From the NCBI RefSeq assembly GCF_001895045.1, contig NZ_BDAM01000011.1:186001-250000 (forward strand): a stretch of DNA of 64,000 nt. The letters are read 5' to 3'. Below are positions 18,731-28,651 of this stretch, in pieces; the first letter of the stretch is position 1, and each line of letters opens with the position of its first letter. The position numbers and the translations under genes were made by a program. Source of the DNA: Rhodococcus coprophilus NBRC 100603. Its GTDB lineage: Bacteria; Actinomycetota; Actinomycetes; Mycobacteriales; Mycobacteriaceae. A model generated the notes under the pieces. It saw nothing but the letters and a program-made list of their open reading frames with translations. It made no database searches and was not told the DNA's origin.

Positions 18731-19444
18731 ATGGCAAAGCGCAGCAAGGCATACCTCGCCGCCGCCGAGAAGATCGACTCGAACACTCTCTACAGCCCCC
18801 TCGCAGCTGCGAAGCTCGCGCAGGAGACGGCCTCGAAGAACAGCGACAGCACGGTCGAGGTCGCGATGCGTCTCGGCGTCGACCCCCGCAAGGCCGACCA
18901 GATGGTCCGCGGCACGGTCAACCTGCCGCACGGCACGGGTAAGACCGCTCGCGTCATCGTCTTCGCCGTCGGCGAGAAGGCTGCCGAGGCAGAGGCCGCA
19001 GGCGCCGATGTCGTCGGTGCCGAGGATCTGATCGAGCGGATCCAGGGCGGCTGGCTGGACTTCGACGCCGCGATCGCGACGCCGGACCAGATGGCCAAGG
19101 TCGGACGCATCGCGCGTGTCCTCGGCCCGCGTGGTCTCATGCCGAACCCGAAGACCGGCACGGTCACCCCCGATGTCGCGAAGGCTGTCACCGACATCAA
19201 GGGCGGCAAGATCAACTTCCGCGTCGACAAGAACGCCAACCTTCACTTCGTGATCGGCAAGGCATCTTTCGGCGACACGAAGCTGGTCGAGAACTACGCC
19301 GCTGCCCTCGACGAGGTGCTCCGTGCGAAGCCCTCCAGCGCGAAGGGCCGCTACATCAAGAAGGTCACGATCGCTACGACCACCGGACCGGGCATCCCGG
19401 TGGACCCGCAGCGCACGCGTAACCTCCTCGAGGTCGCCGAGTAG
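18731..19444 (+). CDS. rplA: 50S ribosomal protein L1
   Basis: A 237-residue L1 of the ribosomal L1 stalk, with the family segments [15 protein letters not shown] and [19 protein letters not shown]. The ATG follows AGGAAAG. The 124-bp gap after rplK has no gene. A translational-control site for L1 there is possible, but I see no clear structure. Confidence 0.97.
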   Translation: MAKRSKAYLAAAEKIDSNTLYSPLAAAKLAQETASKNSDSTVEVAMRLGVDPRKADQMVRGTVNLPHGTGKTARVIVFAVGEKAAEAEAAGADVVGAEDLIERIQGGWLDFDAAIATPDQMAKVGRIARVLGPRGLMPNPKTGTVTPDVAKAVTDIKGGKINFRVDKNANLHFVIGKASFGDTKLVENYAAALDEVLRAKPSSAKGRYIKKVTIATTTGPGIPVDPQRTRNLLEVAE

Positions 19445-19473
19445 TCACTCGGTTCGCATGTAGGCAGTACTCG

Positions 19474-19509
19474 AAACGGCCGGCACAGGATCCCTGTGCC
19501 GGCCGTTTT
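19474..19509 (+). terminator. strong terminator after rplK-rplA
   Basis: A perfect 16-bp stem, AAACGGCCGGCACAGG paired with 19493-19508, with a three-base loop and ending in TTTT. It separates rplKA from rplJL. Confidence 0.93.
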
Positions 19510-19537
19510 GCATTCGGCCCTTGCGGTCGGCTACAGT
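19508..19537 (+). promoter_or_regulatory. rplJ promoter
   Basis: TTGCAT (19508-19513) and TACAGT (19532-19537) with an 18-bp spacer. The -35 box begins inside the T-tract of the rplA terminator, and the predicted start is near 19544, giving a leader of about 290 nt before rplJ. Confidence 0.7.
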
Positions 19538-19559
19538 AATCGGGTAGTTCGGCATTGTG

Positions 19560-19700
19560 CCGATCTCCACCCCGATCATGTTCTACCGAAGACCGTTGGT
19601 CACCGAAGTTGTTCGCAGCATCGGTTGAAGGTCCGGATTCATCCGGCGGCCCACGCAGGAGGACGAGGTTAGGGGAGATGCGAAACATGATCGCCTCCGC
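19560..19700 (+). promoter_or_regulatory. L10 leader RNA (autoregulatory 5' UTR of rplJ-rplL)
   Basis: This untranslated stretch contains the segments CCGAAGACCGTTGGTCACCG and GGCCCACGCAGGAGGA, which resemble the actinobacterial L10 leader as I know it. In that leader L10 or the L10-L12 complex binds its own mRNA. No conserved coding frame is visible. Confidence 0.6.
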
Positions 19701-19720
19701 GTGATTCTGATCCTTCTCTC

Positions 19721-19750
19721 AACGCCCCGTGTGCCCTGCGCCGGGGCGTT
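19721..19750 (+). terminator. possible attenuator hairpin before rplJ
   Basis: AACGCCCCG (19721-19729) pairs with CGGGGCGTT (19742-19750) around a 12-base loop, followed by TGTCGTT. It lies between the L10 leader and rplJ, where it could end transcription when the leader is bound. Confidence 0.5.
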
Positions 19751-19833
19751 TGTCGTTCCCGGCCCGACGGTTCCCAGTGGGACGTCCCAATCGGGACACC
19801 GGGAAAACGACTGTTACTGAGAGGAGGCGAAGT

Positions 19834-20364
19834 ATGGCAAAGCCCGAGAAGGTTTCCGCGGTTGCGGAGATCACCGAGCAGTTCAAGAGCTCGACGGCCG
19901 CCGTGATCACGGAATACCGTGGTCTGTCGGTGGGAAGTCTGACTGAGCTGCGTCGCGCTCTCGGAGAGGGTGCTACCTACTCCGTCGCCAAGAACACCCT
20001 GGTCAAGCGCGCCGCCGCAGAGGCGGGCGTCGAGGGTCTCGACGACCTGTTCGTCGGTCCGACCGCCATCGCGTTCGTCAAGGGCGAGCCGGTGGACGCA
20101 GCGAAGGCCATCAAGGCTTTCGCGAAGGACAACAAGGCACTCGTCATCAAGGGCGGGTACATGGACGGCAATCTGCTGTCCGTGGATCAGGTCAACCAGA
20201 TCGCGGACCTCGAGTCCCGCGAGGTGCTGTTGGCCAAGCTCGCCGGCGCGATGAAGGGCAACTTGGCAAAGGCTGCAAGCCTGTTCAACGCTCCCGCTTC
20301 GCAGGTGGCTCGTCTTGCTGCCGCTCTGCAGGAGAAGAAGGAAGCCGAAGAGGCCGCCGCCTGA
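19834..20364 (+). CDS. rplJ: 50S ribosomal protein L10
   Basis: A 176-residue L10, the base of the ribosomal stalk. The N-terminal rRNA-binding part includes [19 protein letters not shown] and [13 protein letters not shown]. The C-terminal Ala/Glu-rich helix, where L7/L12 dimers dock, ends in [16 protein letters not shown]. The ATG follows GAGAGGAGG. It is transcribed with rplL. Confidence 0.97.
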   Translation: MAKPEKVSAVAEITEQFKSSTAAVITEYRGLSVGSLTELRRALGEGATYSVAKNTLVKRAAAEAGVEGLDDLFVGPTAIAFVKGEPVDAAKAIKAFAKDNKALVIKGGYMDGNLLSVDQVNQIADLESREVLLAKLAGAMKGNLAKAASLFNAPASQVARLAAALQEKKEAEEAAA

Positions 20365-20475
20365 CGCTGATCCGCATAACCGCGTATCGCTGAAGAAATC
20401 CACGCACGCTCCGGCGTGCACCATCCCATCCGGTCGCGGATCAGCGACATGGGACTTACAGGAAGGACCGCCATC

Positions 20476-20862
20476 ATGGCGAAGCTCACCACCGAAGAGC
20501 TGCTCGACGCGTTCAAGGAACTGACCCTGCTCGAGCTCTCGGAGTTCGTGAAGGCATTCGAGGAGACCTTCGAGGTCACCGCTGCTGCTCCGGTCGCCGT
20601 TGCTGCTGCCGGCGCTCCGGCCGCTGCTGCCGACGCTGCCGAAGAGCAGGACGAGTTCGACGTCATCCTCGAAGGTGCCGGCGAGAAGAAGATCCAGGTC
20701 ATCAAGGTCGTTCGCGAGATCGTCTCCGGCCTGGGCCTGAAGGAAGCCAAGGACCTCGTCGAGGGTGCTCCGAAGCCGATCCTCGAGAAGGTCGCCAAGG
20801 ACGCTGCCGAAGCTGCCAAGGCCAAGCTCGAGGAAGCCGGCGCCAAGGTTTCCGTCAAGTAA
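20476..20862 (+). CDS. rplL: 50S ribosomal protein L7/L12
   Basis: A 128-residue stalk protein: an N-terminal dimerisation domain ([20 protein letters not shown]), an Ala-rich hinge and the C-terminal factor-binding domain ([20 protein letters not shown]). The ATG at 20476 is used. AGGAAGG lies about 10 bases upstream. Confidence 0.97.
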   Translation: MAKLTTEELLDAFKELTLLELSEFVKAFEETFEVTAAAPVAVAAAGAPAAAADAAEEQDEFDVILEGAGEKKIQVIKVVREIVSGLGLKEAKDLVEGAPKPILEKVAKDAAEAAKAKLEEAGAKVSVK

Positions 20863-20919
20863 GACGGTTCACCTCGCACGGGCGGGACGGATTCGTCTCT
20901 CCCACGCGGCGTAGCTCCG

Positions 20920-20958
20920 AAGACCGCCCCTACGGATTCGTTCCGTGGGGGCGGTCTT
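20920..20958 (+). terminator. terminator after rplL
   Basis: AAGACCGCCCC pairs with GGGGCGGTCTT, and the inner bases ACGGA/TCCGT extend the stem. TCTGCGTTT follows. Confidence 0.85.
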
Positions 20959-21048
20959 CTGCGTTTCCGGCCGCGTTCCGGAATGCCCCGACGCCCTTCC
21001 CCAATCCGAGCCCGGAGGGTGCGCCCGCCTCGTTCCCGCAGGTCAACC

Positions 21049-21064
21049 CATAAGTCGACCTATG
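21049..21064. promoter_or_regulatory. 16-bp palindrome upstream of mceG
   Basis: CATAAGTCGACCTATG is symmetric at 14 of 16 positions and lies 122 bp before the mceG start. It could bind a dimeric regulator of the mce operon. The protein is unknown. Confidence 0.45.
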
Positions 21065-21101
21065 TTGTTCTTGGGACACTCTTTACTTACTTTGGAGTAG
21101 G

Positions 21102-21120
21102 GTCACTTGTCACAGGTGAC
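21102..21120. promoter_or_regulatory. 19-bp inverted repeat upstream of mceG
   Basis: GTCACTTGTCACAGGTGAC equals its reverse complement at 16 of 19 positions. It is close to the expected promoter of the mce operon, a good operator position. Confidence 0.5.
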
Positions 21121-21185
21121 ACGTCGATGCGATAGAGTGGCGCAACCCACATGGGGACACGGGATCGAACAGCGCGGAGGTAATC

Positions 21186-22292
21186 GTGGGCGTCGAGGTT
21201 TCCGTCGAGGGGCTTACCAAGTCCTTCGGCTCGCAGCGCATTTGGCAAGACGTGACTCTGACCCTCCCTCCCGGCGAGGTGAGCGTGCTGCTCGGGCCTT
21301 CCGGTACGGGTAAATCCGTGTTCCTGAAGTCCCTGATCGGCCTGCTCCGGCCGGAGCAGGGCTCGATCATCATCGACGGCACCGACATCCTTCAGTGCTC
21401 GAGCCGCGAACTGTACGAGATCCGCAAGCTGTTCGGGGTGCTTTTCCAGGACGGCGCACTGTTCGGTTCGATGAACCTCTACGACAACGTCGCCTTCCCG
21501 TTGCGCGAGCACACCAAGAAGTCCGAGTCCGAAGTTCGGCAGATCGTGATGAGCAAGCTCGAACTCGTCGGTCTGCTCGGCGCCGAGGACAAACTGCCCG
21601 GTGAGATCTCCGGCGGTATGCGTAAGCGCGCCGGACTGGCCCGCGCGCTGGTGCTCGATCCCGAGATCATCCTGGTCGACGAGCCGGACTCGGGCCTCGA
21701 TCCGGTGCGCACCACCTACATTTCCCAGACGCTGATCGACATCAATGCAGAGATCGACGCGACTATCCTCATCGTGTCGCACAACATCAATCTCGCGCGC
21801 ACGGTGCCCGACAACATCGGCATGCTCTTCCGTCGTCAGCTGGTGATGTTCGGTCCACGTGAGGTGCTCCTGACGTCGGACGAGCCGGTCGTCAAGCAGT
21901 TCCTCAACGGCACCATGATCGGCCCGATCGGCATGTCGGAGGAGAAGGACGAAGCGCAGATGGCTCACGAGCAGGCACTCGTCGACGCCGGCCACCACGC
22001 CGGTGGCGTCGAGGATGTCGAGGGCATCGTGCCGCAGATGAAGGCCACTCCCGGTATGCCTTTCCGCCAGGCGGTCACGCGCCGTAAGGACCGTGTGCGG
22101 CAGATCCTGCACACGCTTCCGGCCGCCGCCCAGAGCGCAATCCTCGAATCGCTCGACGAAGACGACACACCCACGCCCGCACCGGGACAGCAGGGGAATT
22201 CGTCCGATTCCCACCATGATTTCGACGCCGATACGCAGGTGATTCCCGTGTACTCCCCCGAGCAGCACGGCCAGCCGCAGGGCCAGAAGTAG
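21186..22292 (+). CDS. mceG: Mce transporter ATPase MceG (Mkl)
   Basis: A 368-residue ABC ATPase that powers Mce lipid importers. Walker A GPSGTGKS is at residues 37-44. The signature is EISGGMRKRAGLARAL, Walker B is IILVDEPDSGLD and the switch His is in IVSHN. A C-terminal extension of about 120 residues is characteristic of MceG. The GTG at 21186 follows GCGGAGG. It heads the mce operon here, whereas mycobacterial mkl lies apart from mce loci. Confidence 0.94.
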   Translation: MGVEVSVEGLTKSFGSQRIWQDVTLTLPPGEVSVLLGPSGTGKSVFLKSLIGLLRPEQGSIIIDGTDILQCSSRELYEIRKLFGVLFQDGALFGSMNLYDNVAFPLREHTKKSESEVRQIVMSKLELVGLLGAEDKLPGEISGGMRKRAGLARALVLDPEIILVDEPDSGLDPVRTTYISQTLIDINAEIDATILIVSHNINLARTVPDNIGMLFRRQLVMFGPREVLLTSDEPVVKQFLNGTMIGPIGMSEEKDEAQMAHEQALVDAGHHAGGVEDVEGIVPQMKATPGMPFRQAVTRRKDRVRQILHTLPAAAQSAILESLDEDDTPTPAPGQQGNSSDSHHDFDADTQVIPVYSPEQHGQPQGQK

Positions 22293-22300
22293 GAGATTAG

Positions 22301-23092
22301 ATGGGGGCTGGTAGCTCGCTGTTGCGTCCCGCGCACGGCGCACTCACCCAAGCCGGGAATATCGTCGAGCTCTTCGTCGACGTCGTGCGGAACACTTTCC
22401 GCCGACCGTTCCAGTTTCGCGAGTTCATCGAGCAGGCGTGGTTCATCGCCAGCGTGACGATCCTGCCGACGGCGCTCGTCGCGATCCCGTTCGGCGCGGT
22501 GGTTTCGCTCCAGACCGGTTCGTTGATCAAGCAGCTCGGCGCCGAATCGTTCACCGGAGCGGCCAGTGTGCTTGCGGTGATTCAGCAGGGAAGTCCGATC
22601 GTGACGGCGCTGCTGATCGCAGGAGCGGCAGGCTCTGCCGTCACGGCCGACCTCGGGTCGCGGACGATCCGTGAGGAGATCGACGCGATGGAGGTGCTGG
22701 GGATCAACCCGGTGCAGCGTCTCGTCGTACCCCGGGTACTGGCCATGGTGCTCGTCGCGCTGTTGCTCAACGGGCTCGTCTCCGTCGTCGGTATCGCCGG
22801 CGGGTACTTTTTCAATGTCGTTCTGCAGGGTGGTACGCCGGGGGCCTATCTCGCGTCCTTCTCGGCGCTGGCCCAGCTGCCGGATCTGTATGTCGCCGAA
22901 CTCAAGGCTGCGGTCTTCGGCCTCATCGCCGGGGTGGTCGCGTGTTACAAGGGTCTGCACCCCGGGCCGGGGCCGAAGGGTGTGGGGGAGGCCGTGAACC
23001 AGACGGTTGTCATCACGTTCCTGCTGCTCTTCTTCGCGAACCTGATCTTGACGATGGTGTATCTGCAGATCGTTCCTGCGAAGGGATCTTGA
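22301..23092 (+). CDS. Mce ABC permease YrbEA (MlaE family)
   Basis: A 263-residue MlaE-family permease with about five or six hydrophobic segments. The conserved central loop is GAAGSAVTADLGSRTIREEI-type, followed by DAMEVLGINPVQRLVVPR, which couples to the ATPase. The ATG follows AGGAGATTAG and lies eight bases after mceG. It forms the membrane channel with YrbEB. Confidence 0.92.
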   Translation: MGAGSSLLRPAHGALTQAGNIVELFVDVVRNTFRRPFQFREFIEQAWFIASVTILPTALVAIPFGAVVSLQTGSLIKQLGAESFTGAASVLAVIQQGSPIVTALLIAGAAGSAVTADLGSRTIREEIDAMEVLGINPVQRLVVPRVLAMVLVALLLNGLVSVVGIAGGYFFNVVLQGGTPGAYLASFSALAQLPDLYVAELKAAVFGLIAGVVACYKGLHPGPGPKGVGEAVNQTVVITFLLLFFANLILTMVYLQIVPAKGS

Positions 23093-23096
23093 CGCC

Positions 23097-23957
23097 ATGA
23101 CAATCTCCAAGGGCCGCGGAGATCTCGTCCTTCTCCGGGGTCGCAAGGTGCTGCGCGCACCCTTGAACGTGCTCGATCGCGCCGGTGAGCAGATGTCTTT
23201 CTATGCGCGCGCCGTCGCGTGGACTCCGCGAACCCTCACCCACTACCGCAAAGAAGTACTCCGGCTGCTCGCCGAGGTCACTTTCGGCAGCGGAGCCCTC
23301 GCGGTCATCGGCGGCACCATCGGAGTGATCGCCATGATGTCGGGTTTCACCGGCGTCGTGGTCGGTCTCCAGGGATTCGCGGCGCTCGAGCAGCTCGGTT
23401 CGTCGGTGCTCACAGGCTTCCTGTCCGCATACGTCAACACCCGAGAACTCGCTCCGGTGGTCGCGGCGCTCGCGTTGTCGGCGACGGTCGGGTGTGGCTT
23501 CACCGCGCAACTCGGGGCGATGCGCATCAGTGAAGAGATCGATGCGCTCGAAGTGATGGCCGTGCCCTCGGTGCCGTTCCTGGTGACCTCGCGCATGATC
23601 GCGGGTTTCGTCGCGGTCATCCCGCTCTACATCATCGGGTTGCTCGCGGCGTATCTCGCGACACGGGTGATCAGCACGCTGTTCAACGGCCAGTCCGCCG
23701 GCTCGTACGACCACTATTTCTATCTCTTCCTCCCACCCGAAGACGTGCTCTACTCGTTTGCGAAAGTGCTGATCTTCGCCTTCGTGTTGATCTTGATCCA
23801 CTGCTACTACGGGTTCCATGCCAGCGGCGGCCCGGCCGGCGTCGGGGTGGCGGTGGGCCGCGCGGTCCGTACCGCGATCGTCACCATCGCGGTGCTCGAC
23901 TTCTTTCTCAGCCTCGCGATCTGGGGCACGACGACGACGGTGAGGATTGCCGGATGA
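23097..23957 (+). CDS. Mce ABC permease YrbEB (MlaE family)
   Basis: A 286-residue second permease, with the matching MlaE loop VGCGFTAQLGAMRISEEIDA and ALEVMAVPSVPFLVTSRM. It starts four bases after yrbEA and its stop overlaps the next mce gene (ATGA). It pairs with YrbEA. Confidence 0.92.
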   Translation: MTISKGRGDLVLLRGRKVLRAPLNVLDRAGEQMSFYARAVAWTPRTLTHYRKEVLRLLAEVTFGSGALAVIGGTIGVIAMMSGFTGVVVGLQGFAALEQLGSSVLTGFLSAYVNTRELAPVVAALALSATVGCGFTAQLGAMRISEEIDALEVMAVPSVPFLVTSRMIAGFVAVIPLYIIGLLAAYLATRVISTLFNGQSAGSYDHYFYLFLPPEDVLYSFAKVLIFAFVLILIHCYYGFHASGGPAGVGVAVGRAVRTAIVTIAVLDFFLSLAIWGTTTTVRIAG

Positions 23958-25324
23958 GCGAGCCCACATCGGTGCTGCGCCGACGCGTCCTCGGGCTGGT
24001 GTTCTTTCTCGTCGTCGGACTGTTCCTGTACTTCACGATCGCCGTCTACAACAAGACGTTCACGAAGGTCGTCGAAGTCGACGTCCTCACCGACAGCATC
24101 GGAAATGCCCTTCCTCAGAACGCCGACGTGAAGGTTCGCGGCGTGAACGTGGGAGAGGTGCGGGGGACCAGCGCGAAGGACGGCGCGGTCACGGCACATC
24201 TGGCACTCGATCCCGCCATGGTCGACAAGATCCCGTCCAATGCCACCGCCCAGCTCCTGCCCAAGACACTGTTCGGCGAGCGATACGTTTCGCTGATCAT
24301 CCCGGACGACCCGGCCGATCCCGTGCAGCCCGGCGACGTGCTACGACAGGACACCAGCGCGCGCAGCGCGGAACTGAGCGATGTGCTCGACGGTCTGCTG
24401 CCGCTGCTGCAGGCCATCCCCCCGCAGGATCTCGCGAACACCCTCGGCGCCCTCTCTCAAGGTCTGAGCGGTCGCGGCGAAACCCTCGGCCGTACGGTCG
24501 AGCAGCTCGAGCAGGTGTTCCGCGAAGTCAATGTCGAGCTGCCCACGCTGCAGGAAGATCTGCGAGGTCTCGCCGACTTCTCGCAGACCTACGCGGACGC
24601 GGCTCCGGACCTCGTCGATGCGCTCGACAACTTCCGCACCACCGGTGGGACTGTCGTCGAGCAGCAGAACCAGATCCGGACGCTCCTCGCCAGCGCCACC
24701 GGCGCCTCGTCGGTGACCGCAGATTTCGTCGAGACGAATGCGAACTCGATCATCAGCCTGTCGGCCGACTCGAAGGAGGCGCTGCAACTGCTCGCCCGAT
24801 ACTCGCCGTCGTTCCCGTGCACCTTCAAGGGTTTCGCCGACGCATTGCCTGCGGCGGCCGGAGTGCTCGCGGTGGACGATCCGTTCCCCGGCGTGCGCGC
24901 CAATGTCCAGTTCACCAATCCCAAGGGCCGCTACCTTCCGAACCAGGACGAGCCACGACTGCTCGACGACCGCGGCCCGTCCTGCTACCTCGACGTCGCC
25001 GAACCCGGCCGCAAGTTCCCGCAGTACCCCGGCGGTTCGGTCAACGACGGGTCCTACCAGGTTCCCTCGCGTAACCCCGGGCCGGACAGCCTCCCGATCT
25101 TCCCGGCGCCCGAGGGTGCCGGAGTGCCGGACGCGGTGAGCGAGATCATCGGCACCTCACCCGACACGACGTCGACCGTGTCGTACGCGGGTTCGGAGGC
25201 CGAGCAGGCCACACTCGAGGTGATCTACGGCCAGGCTTCCGGGATGGCACCCGAAGACGTGCCGACCTGGACCACCCGACTGGGTGCGCCGGCGCTGCGC
25301 GGAACGGAGGTGAGTATCCAATGA
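23954..25324 (+). CDS. Mce family protein A
   Basis: A 456-residue substrate-binding-type Mce protein. A single N-terminal helix (about residues 12-32) anchors it, followed by the MCE domain (EVDVLTDSIG to LLPKTLFGERYVSL, about residues 40-120), a long helical region and an acidic C-terminal tail. It overlaps yrbEB by four bases. It is the first of six Mce subunits expected to form a hexameric lipid tunnel across the envelope. Confidence 0.92.
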   Translation: MSEPTSVLRRRVLGLVFFLVVGLFLYFTIAVYNKTFTKVVEVDVLTDSIGNALPQNADVKVRGVNVGEVRGTSAKDGAVTAHLALDPAMVDKIPSNATAQLLPKTLFGERYVSLIIPDDPADPVQPGDVLRQDTSARSAELSDVLDGLLPLLQAIPPQDLANTLGALSQGLSGRGETLGRTVEQLEQVFREVNVELPTLQEDLRGLADFSQTYADAAPDLVDALDNFRTTGGTVVEQQNQIRTLLASATGASSVTADFVETNANSIISLSADSKEALQLLARYSPSFPCTFKGFADALPAAAGVLAVDDPFPGVRANVQFTNPKGRYLPNQDEPRLLDDRGPSCYLDVAEPGRKFPQYPGGSVNDGSYQVPSRNPGPDSLPIFPAPEGAGVPDAVSEIIGTSPDTTSTVSYAGSEAEQATLEVIYGQASGMAPEDVPTWTTRLGAPALRGTEVSIQ

Positions 25325-26400
25325 GAGGCCTCGCCGCTCCTTTGATCAAACTCATCGTCTTCGCCCTTGTGACCATCGTTGCGACAGGCGTCCTCGCGGC
25401 CACGATCGCCAGTGTCGGCGGTGGTGGCGGTACCAAGTTCCACGCCGTCTTCTCCGACGTGACCTCTCTCAACGAGGGGGACGACGTCCGGATCGCAGGC
25501 GTGCGGGTCGGCCAGGTGGACAAGATCGCCGTCGTCAACGACCGCGAAGCCCGCGTCACGTTCTCGCTCGAGCAACGTGACTGGCTCCCCGCCGGAGCGA
25601 CCGCGACGATCAGGTTCCGGAACCTGGTCGGCCAGCGCTACATCGCGCTCGCGGAGGGGGAATCCCGGCAGGGATCGAAGATGAACGCGGGGGAGACCAT
25701 CCCTCTCGAACGGACCCGTCCCGCCGTCAACCTCACCACGCTGTTCGACGGGTTCCGTCCGCTCTTCCAGACTCTCAGCGCCGACGACGTGAACAAGCTG
25801 TCGTACCAGATCATCCAGGTCTTCCAGGGTGAGGCCGGCACCGTGAGCGACCTCGTGCGCAGCACGGCGAGCCTGACCAACACCATCGCCGACAAGGACC
25901 GGGTGATCGGTGCCGTGATCGACAACCTCAACGTCGTCCTCACGACCGTCGACGAGCGCGACCGTCAACTCGATTCGCTGCTGGTCAACACCCAGGCACT
26001 GGTCAGCGGCCTCGCCGCAGACCGGGACACGGTGGGTTCGGCGGTGCAGTCGCTCGCGGGCCTGACCGACGCGGTCTCGGACGTCCTGGAGCCGACGCGG
26101 CCGTCGATCTCGCAGTCCATCACAGCGCTCGAGCAGCTCTCTTCGACTCTCAACTCGAACCGGGACGACCTCGACAAGGTGCTCGAAACGCTTCCGGTGA
26201 AGCTCGACAAACTGACCAGGGTCGCCAGCTACGGTTCGTGGTTCCAGTTCTACCTGTGCGGCATCGACGTTGTGGCCGGCCCCGGATCGGTTCCGTACCT
26301 GAACCTGCCGACGGGTCTGCCCACCGTGAACCAGCCCATCTACACGAATGCGGCACAGCGATGCACGCAGGACGGGATGCAGGAGTTGCAGGGACGATGA
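25321..26400 (+). CDS. Mce family protein B
   Basis: A 359-residue Mce subunit with an N-terminal helix (residues 9-30), an MCE domain containing DVRIAGVRVGQVDKIAV and LVGQRYIAL, then a helical rod with a conserved end (FYLCGIDVV). ATGA overlap couples it to the A subunit. Confidence 0.92.
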   Translation: MRGLAAPLIKLIVFALVTIVATGVLAATIASVGGGGGTKFHAVFSDVTSLNEGDDVRIAGVRVGQVDKIAVVNDREARVTFSLEQRDWLPAGATATIRFRNLVGQRYIALAEGESRQGSKMNAGETIPLERTRPAVNLTTLFDGFRPLFQTLSADDVNKLSYQIIQVFQGEAGTVSDLVRSTASLTNTIADKDRVIGAVIDNLNVVLTTVDERDRQLDSLLVNTQALVSGLAADRDTVGSAVQSLAGLTDAVSDVLEPTRPSISQSITALEQLSSTLNSNRDDLDKVLETLPVKLDKLTRVASYGSWFQFYLCGIDVVAGPGSVPYLNLPTGLPTVNQPIYTNAAQRCTQDGMQELQGR

Positions 26401-27395
26401 GCAAACGCCGCAGTCCGGCCGCAGCCGGTGCCCTGGGCATCGTCATAGTTCTGCTGGCCACAGTGTCCGCCTTCTTCCTCGGTTCGTTGCCGATTCTCGG
26501 CGCGGGAGTCACCTACGAGGCCGAATTCAGTGAAGCCGCGGGGCTTCGGCCCAGCAACGAAGTACGCATCGCCGGAGTCAAGGTCGGCCAGGTCACCGGC
26601 GTCGACCTCGAGGGCGATCGTGTGGTCGTCTCGTTCAAGGTCCAGGACGCCTGGGTCGGAAACGACACCTCGGCCTCGATCCAGATCAAGACGATCCTGG
26701 GCCAGAAGTACCTCGCCCTCGATCCGCGAGGCACCGAGGTGCTGCGCGCGGACACCCGGATTCCGCTGGAACGCACGGTCGCGCCGTACGACGTGATCGA
26801 GGCGTTCTCGTCCGCCGCCACCACGCTCGGCGAGATCGATTCCGACCAGCTCGCGACGAGCTTCGAGGCGCTGTCCGAGGCGTTCTCCGAGACTCCGGAC
26901 GACTTCCGGGCGTCGCTCGACGGCGTGAGCCGGCTGTCGGAGACCGTCGCCAGCCGCGACCAGGAGCTGAAGAAGCTGCTCGGCGCGACGAGCAACGTCT
27001 CGAAGGTTCTCGCCGACCGCAACGTCGAGTTCAACCGCTTGCTGAGCGACGGCGCGCTGCTCGTCGCCGAGCTCAACAACCGGCAGCAGGCGATCTCCCA
27101 GTTGCTCGACGGGACCAAACGGCTCTCCACCGAGTTGTCGGGCCTGGTGCAGGAGAACCAGGAATCGATCGGTCCGGCCCTGCAACAGCTTCGGGGTGTC
27201 GTCCAGATCCTGCAGGAGAACAACGACAACCTCGCCCGTGCGATCGAGCTGTACGAACCGTTCGTCCGTGTGTACACCAACGTCGTCGGTAACGGCCGCT
27301 GGTTCGACCAGGTCATCGTCAACCTGACCCCGCCGGGTCTGCCCGACATTCCGGGCTATCGCGAGCCCGCCCGCCAGATGGAAGGGGTGAACTGA
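26397..27395 (+). CDS. Mce family protein C
   Basis: A 332-residue Mce subunit. An N-terminal helix precedes the MCE domain ([30 protein letters not shown]) and a long coiled region. The ATG at 26397 overlaps the B stop by four bases. It lacks a long C-terminal tail. Confidence 0.92.
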   Translation: MSKRRSPAAAGALGIVIVLLATVSAFFLGSLPILGAGVTYEAEFSEAAGLRPSNEVRIAGVKVGQVTGVDLEGDRVVVSFKVQDAWVGNDTSASIQIKTILGQKYLALDPRGTEVLRADTRIPLERTVAPYDVIEAFSSAATTLGEIDSDQLATSFEALSEAFSETPDDFRASLDGVSRLSETVASRDQELKKLLGATSNVSKVLADRNVEFNRLLSDGALLVAELNNRQQAISQLLDGTKRLSTELSGLVQENQESIGPALQQLRGVVQILQENNDNLARAIELYEPFVRVYTNVVGNGRWFDQVIVNLTPPGLPDIPGYREPARQMEGVN

Positions 27396-28651
27396 TGGCG
27401 CACTCCGAAGACACCGGAACCGGATCGGGTCGCCGCCGCATCGCGATCATCGCCCTCGTCGTGGCAGTGGTGGTCGCGGCCGGTGCCGGCGGATGGTGGT
27501 TGTGGACCCGCGCCGGGACGACGAACGTCACCGCGTACTTCGACAACAGTGTCGGCATCTACAAGGGGTCCGGTGTGCGCGTGCTCGGCGTCGAGGTCGG
27601 TTCGGTGACCTCTGTCGAACCGCAGGGCGACGTGGTGAAGGTCGGGATCCGTGTCGACCGCGGCATCGACATCCCCGCCGACGTGCGTGCCGTGCAGATC
27701 AGTCCCTCCGTCGTCGCCGACCGCTACGTCCAGCTCACGCCCGCCTACTCCGGGGGCGACAAGCTGGAGAACGGCGCGGTGATCGATCGTGACCACACAG
27801 CCACTCCCGTCGAAGTCGACCAGCTCTACGCGAGCATCGAGGACCTGTCGCGGGCACTCGGGCCGGAAGGCGCCAACCGCGACGGAGCCCTGACCGAGTT
27901 CGTCGAGGTGGGTGCCGACAATCTCGCAGGCAACGGTGCCGCACTGGGACAGAGCATCGATCAACTGTCCGCGGCTGCGCGAACCCTCAACGAGTCGCGC
28001 GGCGACCTGTTCGGCACCATCGAAAATCTTCAGGTGTTCGTGAGTGCGCTGGCTGCGAACGACCAGCAGGTTCGCGAGTTCAACACCCAGCTCGCGGAGT
28101 TGTCCGGATTCCTCGCCGGTGAACGCGAAAATCTCGGACAGGCGGTGAACCAGCTCTCGGTGACGCTCGGTGAGGTCGCGACTTTCGTGCGGGACAACCA
28201 GACGGCGCTGAAGGACAACGTCGATGCCCTCGTTCCGGTGACGACGACGCTGGCGGAACGCCGGGAGTCGCTGGTGAACTCGCTCACCCTGCTGCCGCTG
28301 GCGGTGAGCAACCTCGTCAATTCGTACGACGCGGAAGCCGGCGTGCTGGCGTCGCGTCTGGTCCTCACCGACCTGCAGGACCCCGCGGGCGCGGTGTGCA
28401 ATCTCATCGACGTGGGCCGGCTCGTGCCGGGCGACCCGCGCTTCGAGCAACTCGGCAGGCAGATGCAGCCTCTCATCGACAGGTGCGACATGATCGCGGG
28501 ACAGGTGACGGCCGCCCAGAAGACGCCGGATCTGATCCTTCCGTTCGGAATCCTCAGCGGGGAGAACATTCAGCGACAGGTGGTTCCGGGCACGGTGCCG
28601 GGTGTCGAATCACCCCGGCTCGATCTCGACGGTCAGGGGGGTGGCCGATGA
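27395..28651 (+). CDS. Mce family protein D
   Basis: A 418-residue Mce subunit with a Trp-containing N-terminal helix, an MCE domain ([29 protein letters not shown]) and a helical rod. Its ATG shares one base with the C stop (TGATG). A Cys pair near the end may form a disulfide outside the membrane. Confidence 0.92.
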   Translation: MAHSEDTGTGSGRRRIAIIALVVAVVVAAGAGGWWLWTRAGTTNVTAYFDNSVGIYKGSGVRVLGVEVGSVTSVEPQGDVVKVGIRVDRGIDIPADVRAVQISPSVVADRYVQLTPAYSGGDKLENGAVIDRDHTATPVEVDQLYASIEDLSRALGPEGANRDGALTEFVEVGADNLAGNGAALGQSIDQLSAAARTLNESRGDLFGTIENLQVFVSALAANDQQVREFNTQLAELSGFLAGERENLGQAVNQLSVTLGEVATFVRDNQTALKDNVDALVPVTTTLAERRESLVNSLTLLPLAVSNLVNSYDAEAGVLASRLVLTDLQDPAGAVCNLIDVGRLVPGDPRFEQLGRQMQPLIDRCDMIAGQVTAAQKTPDLILPFGILSGENIQRQVVPGTVPGVESPRLDLDGQGGGR

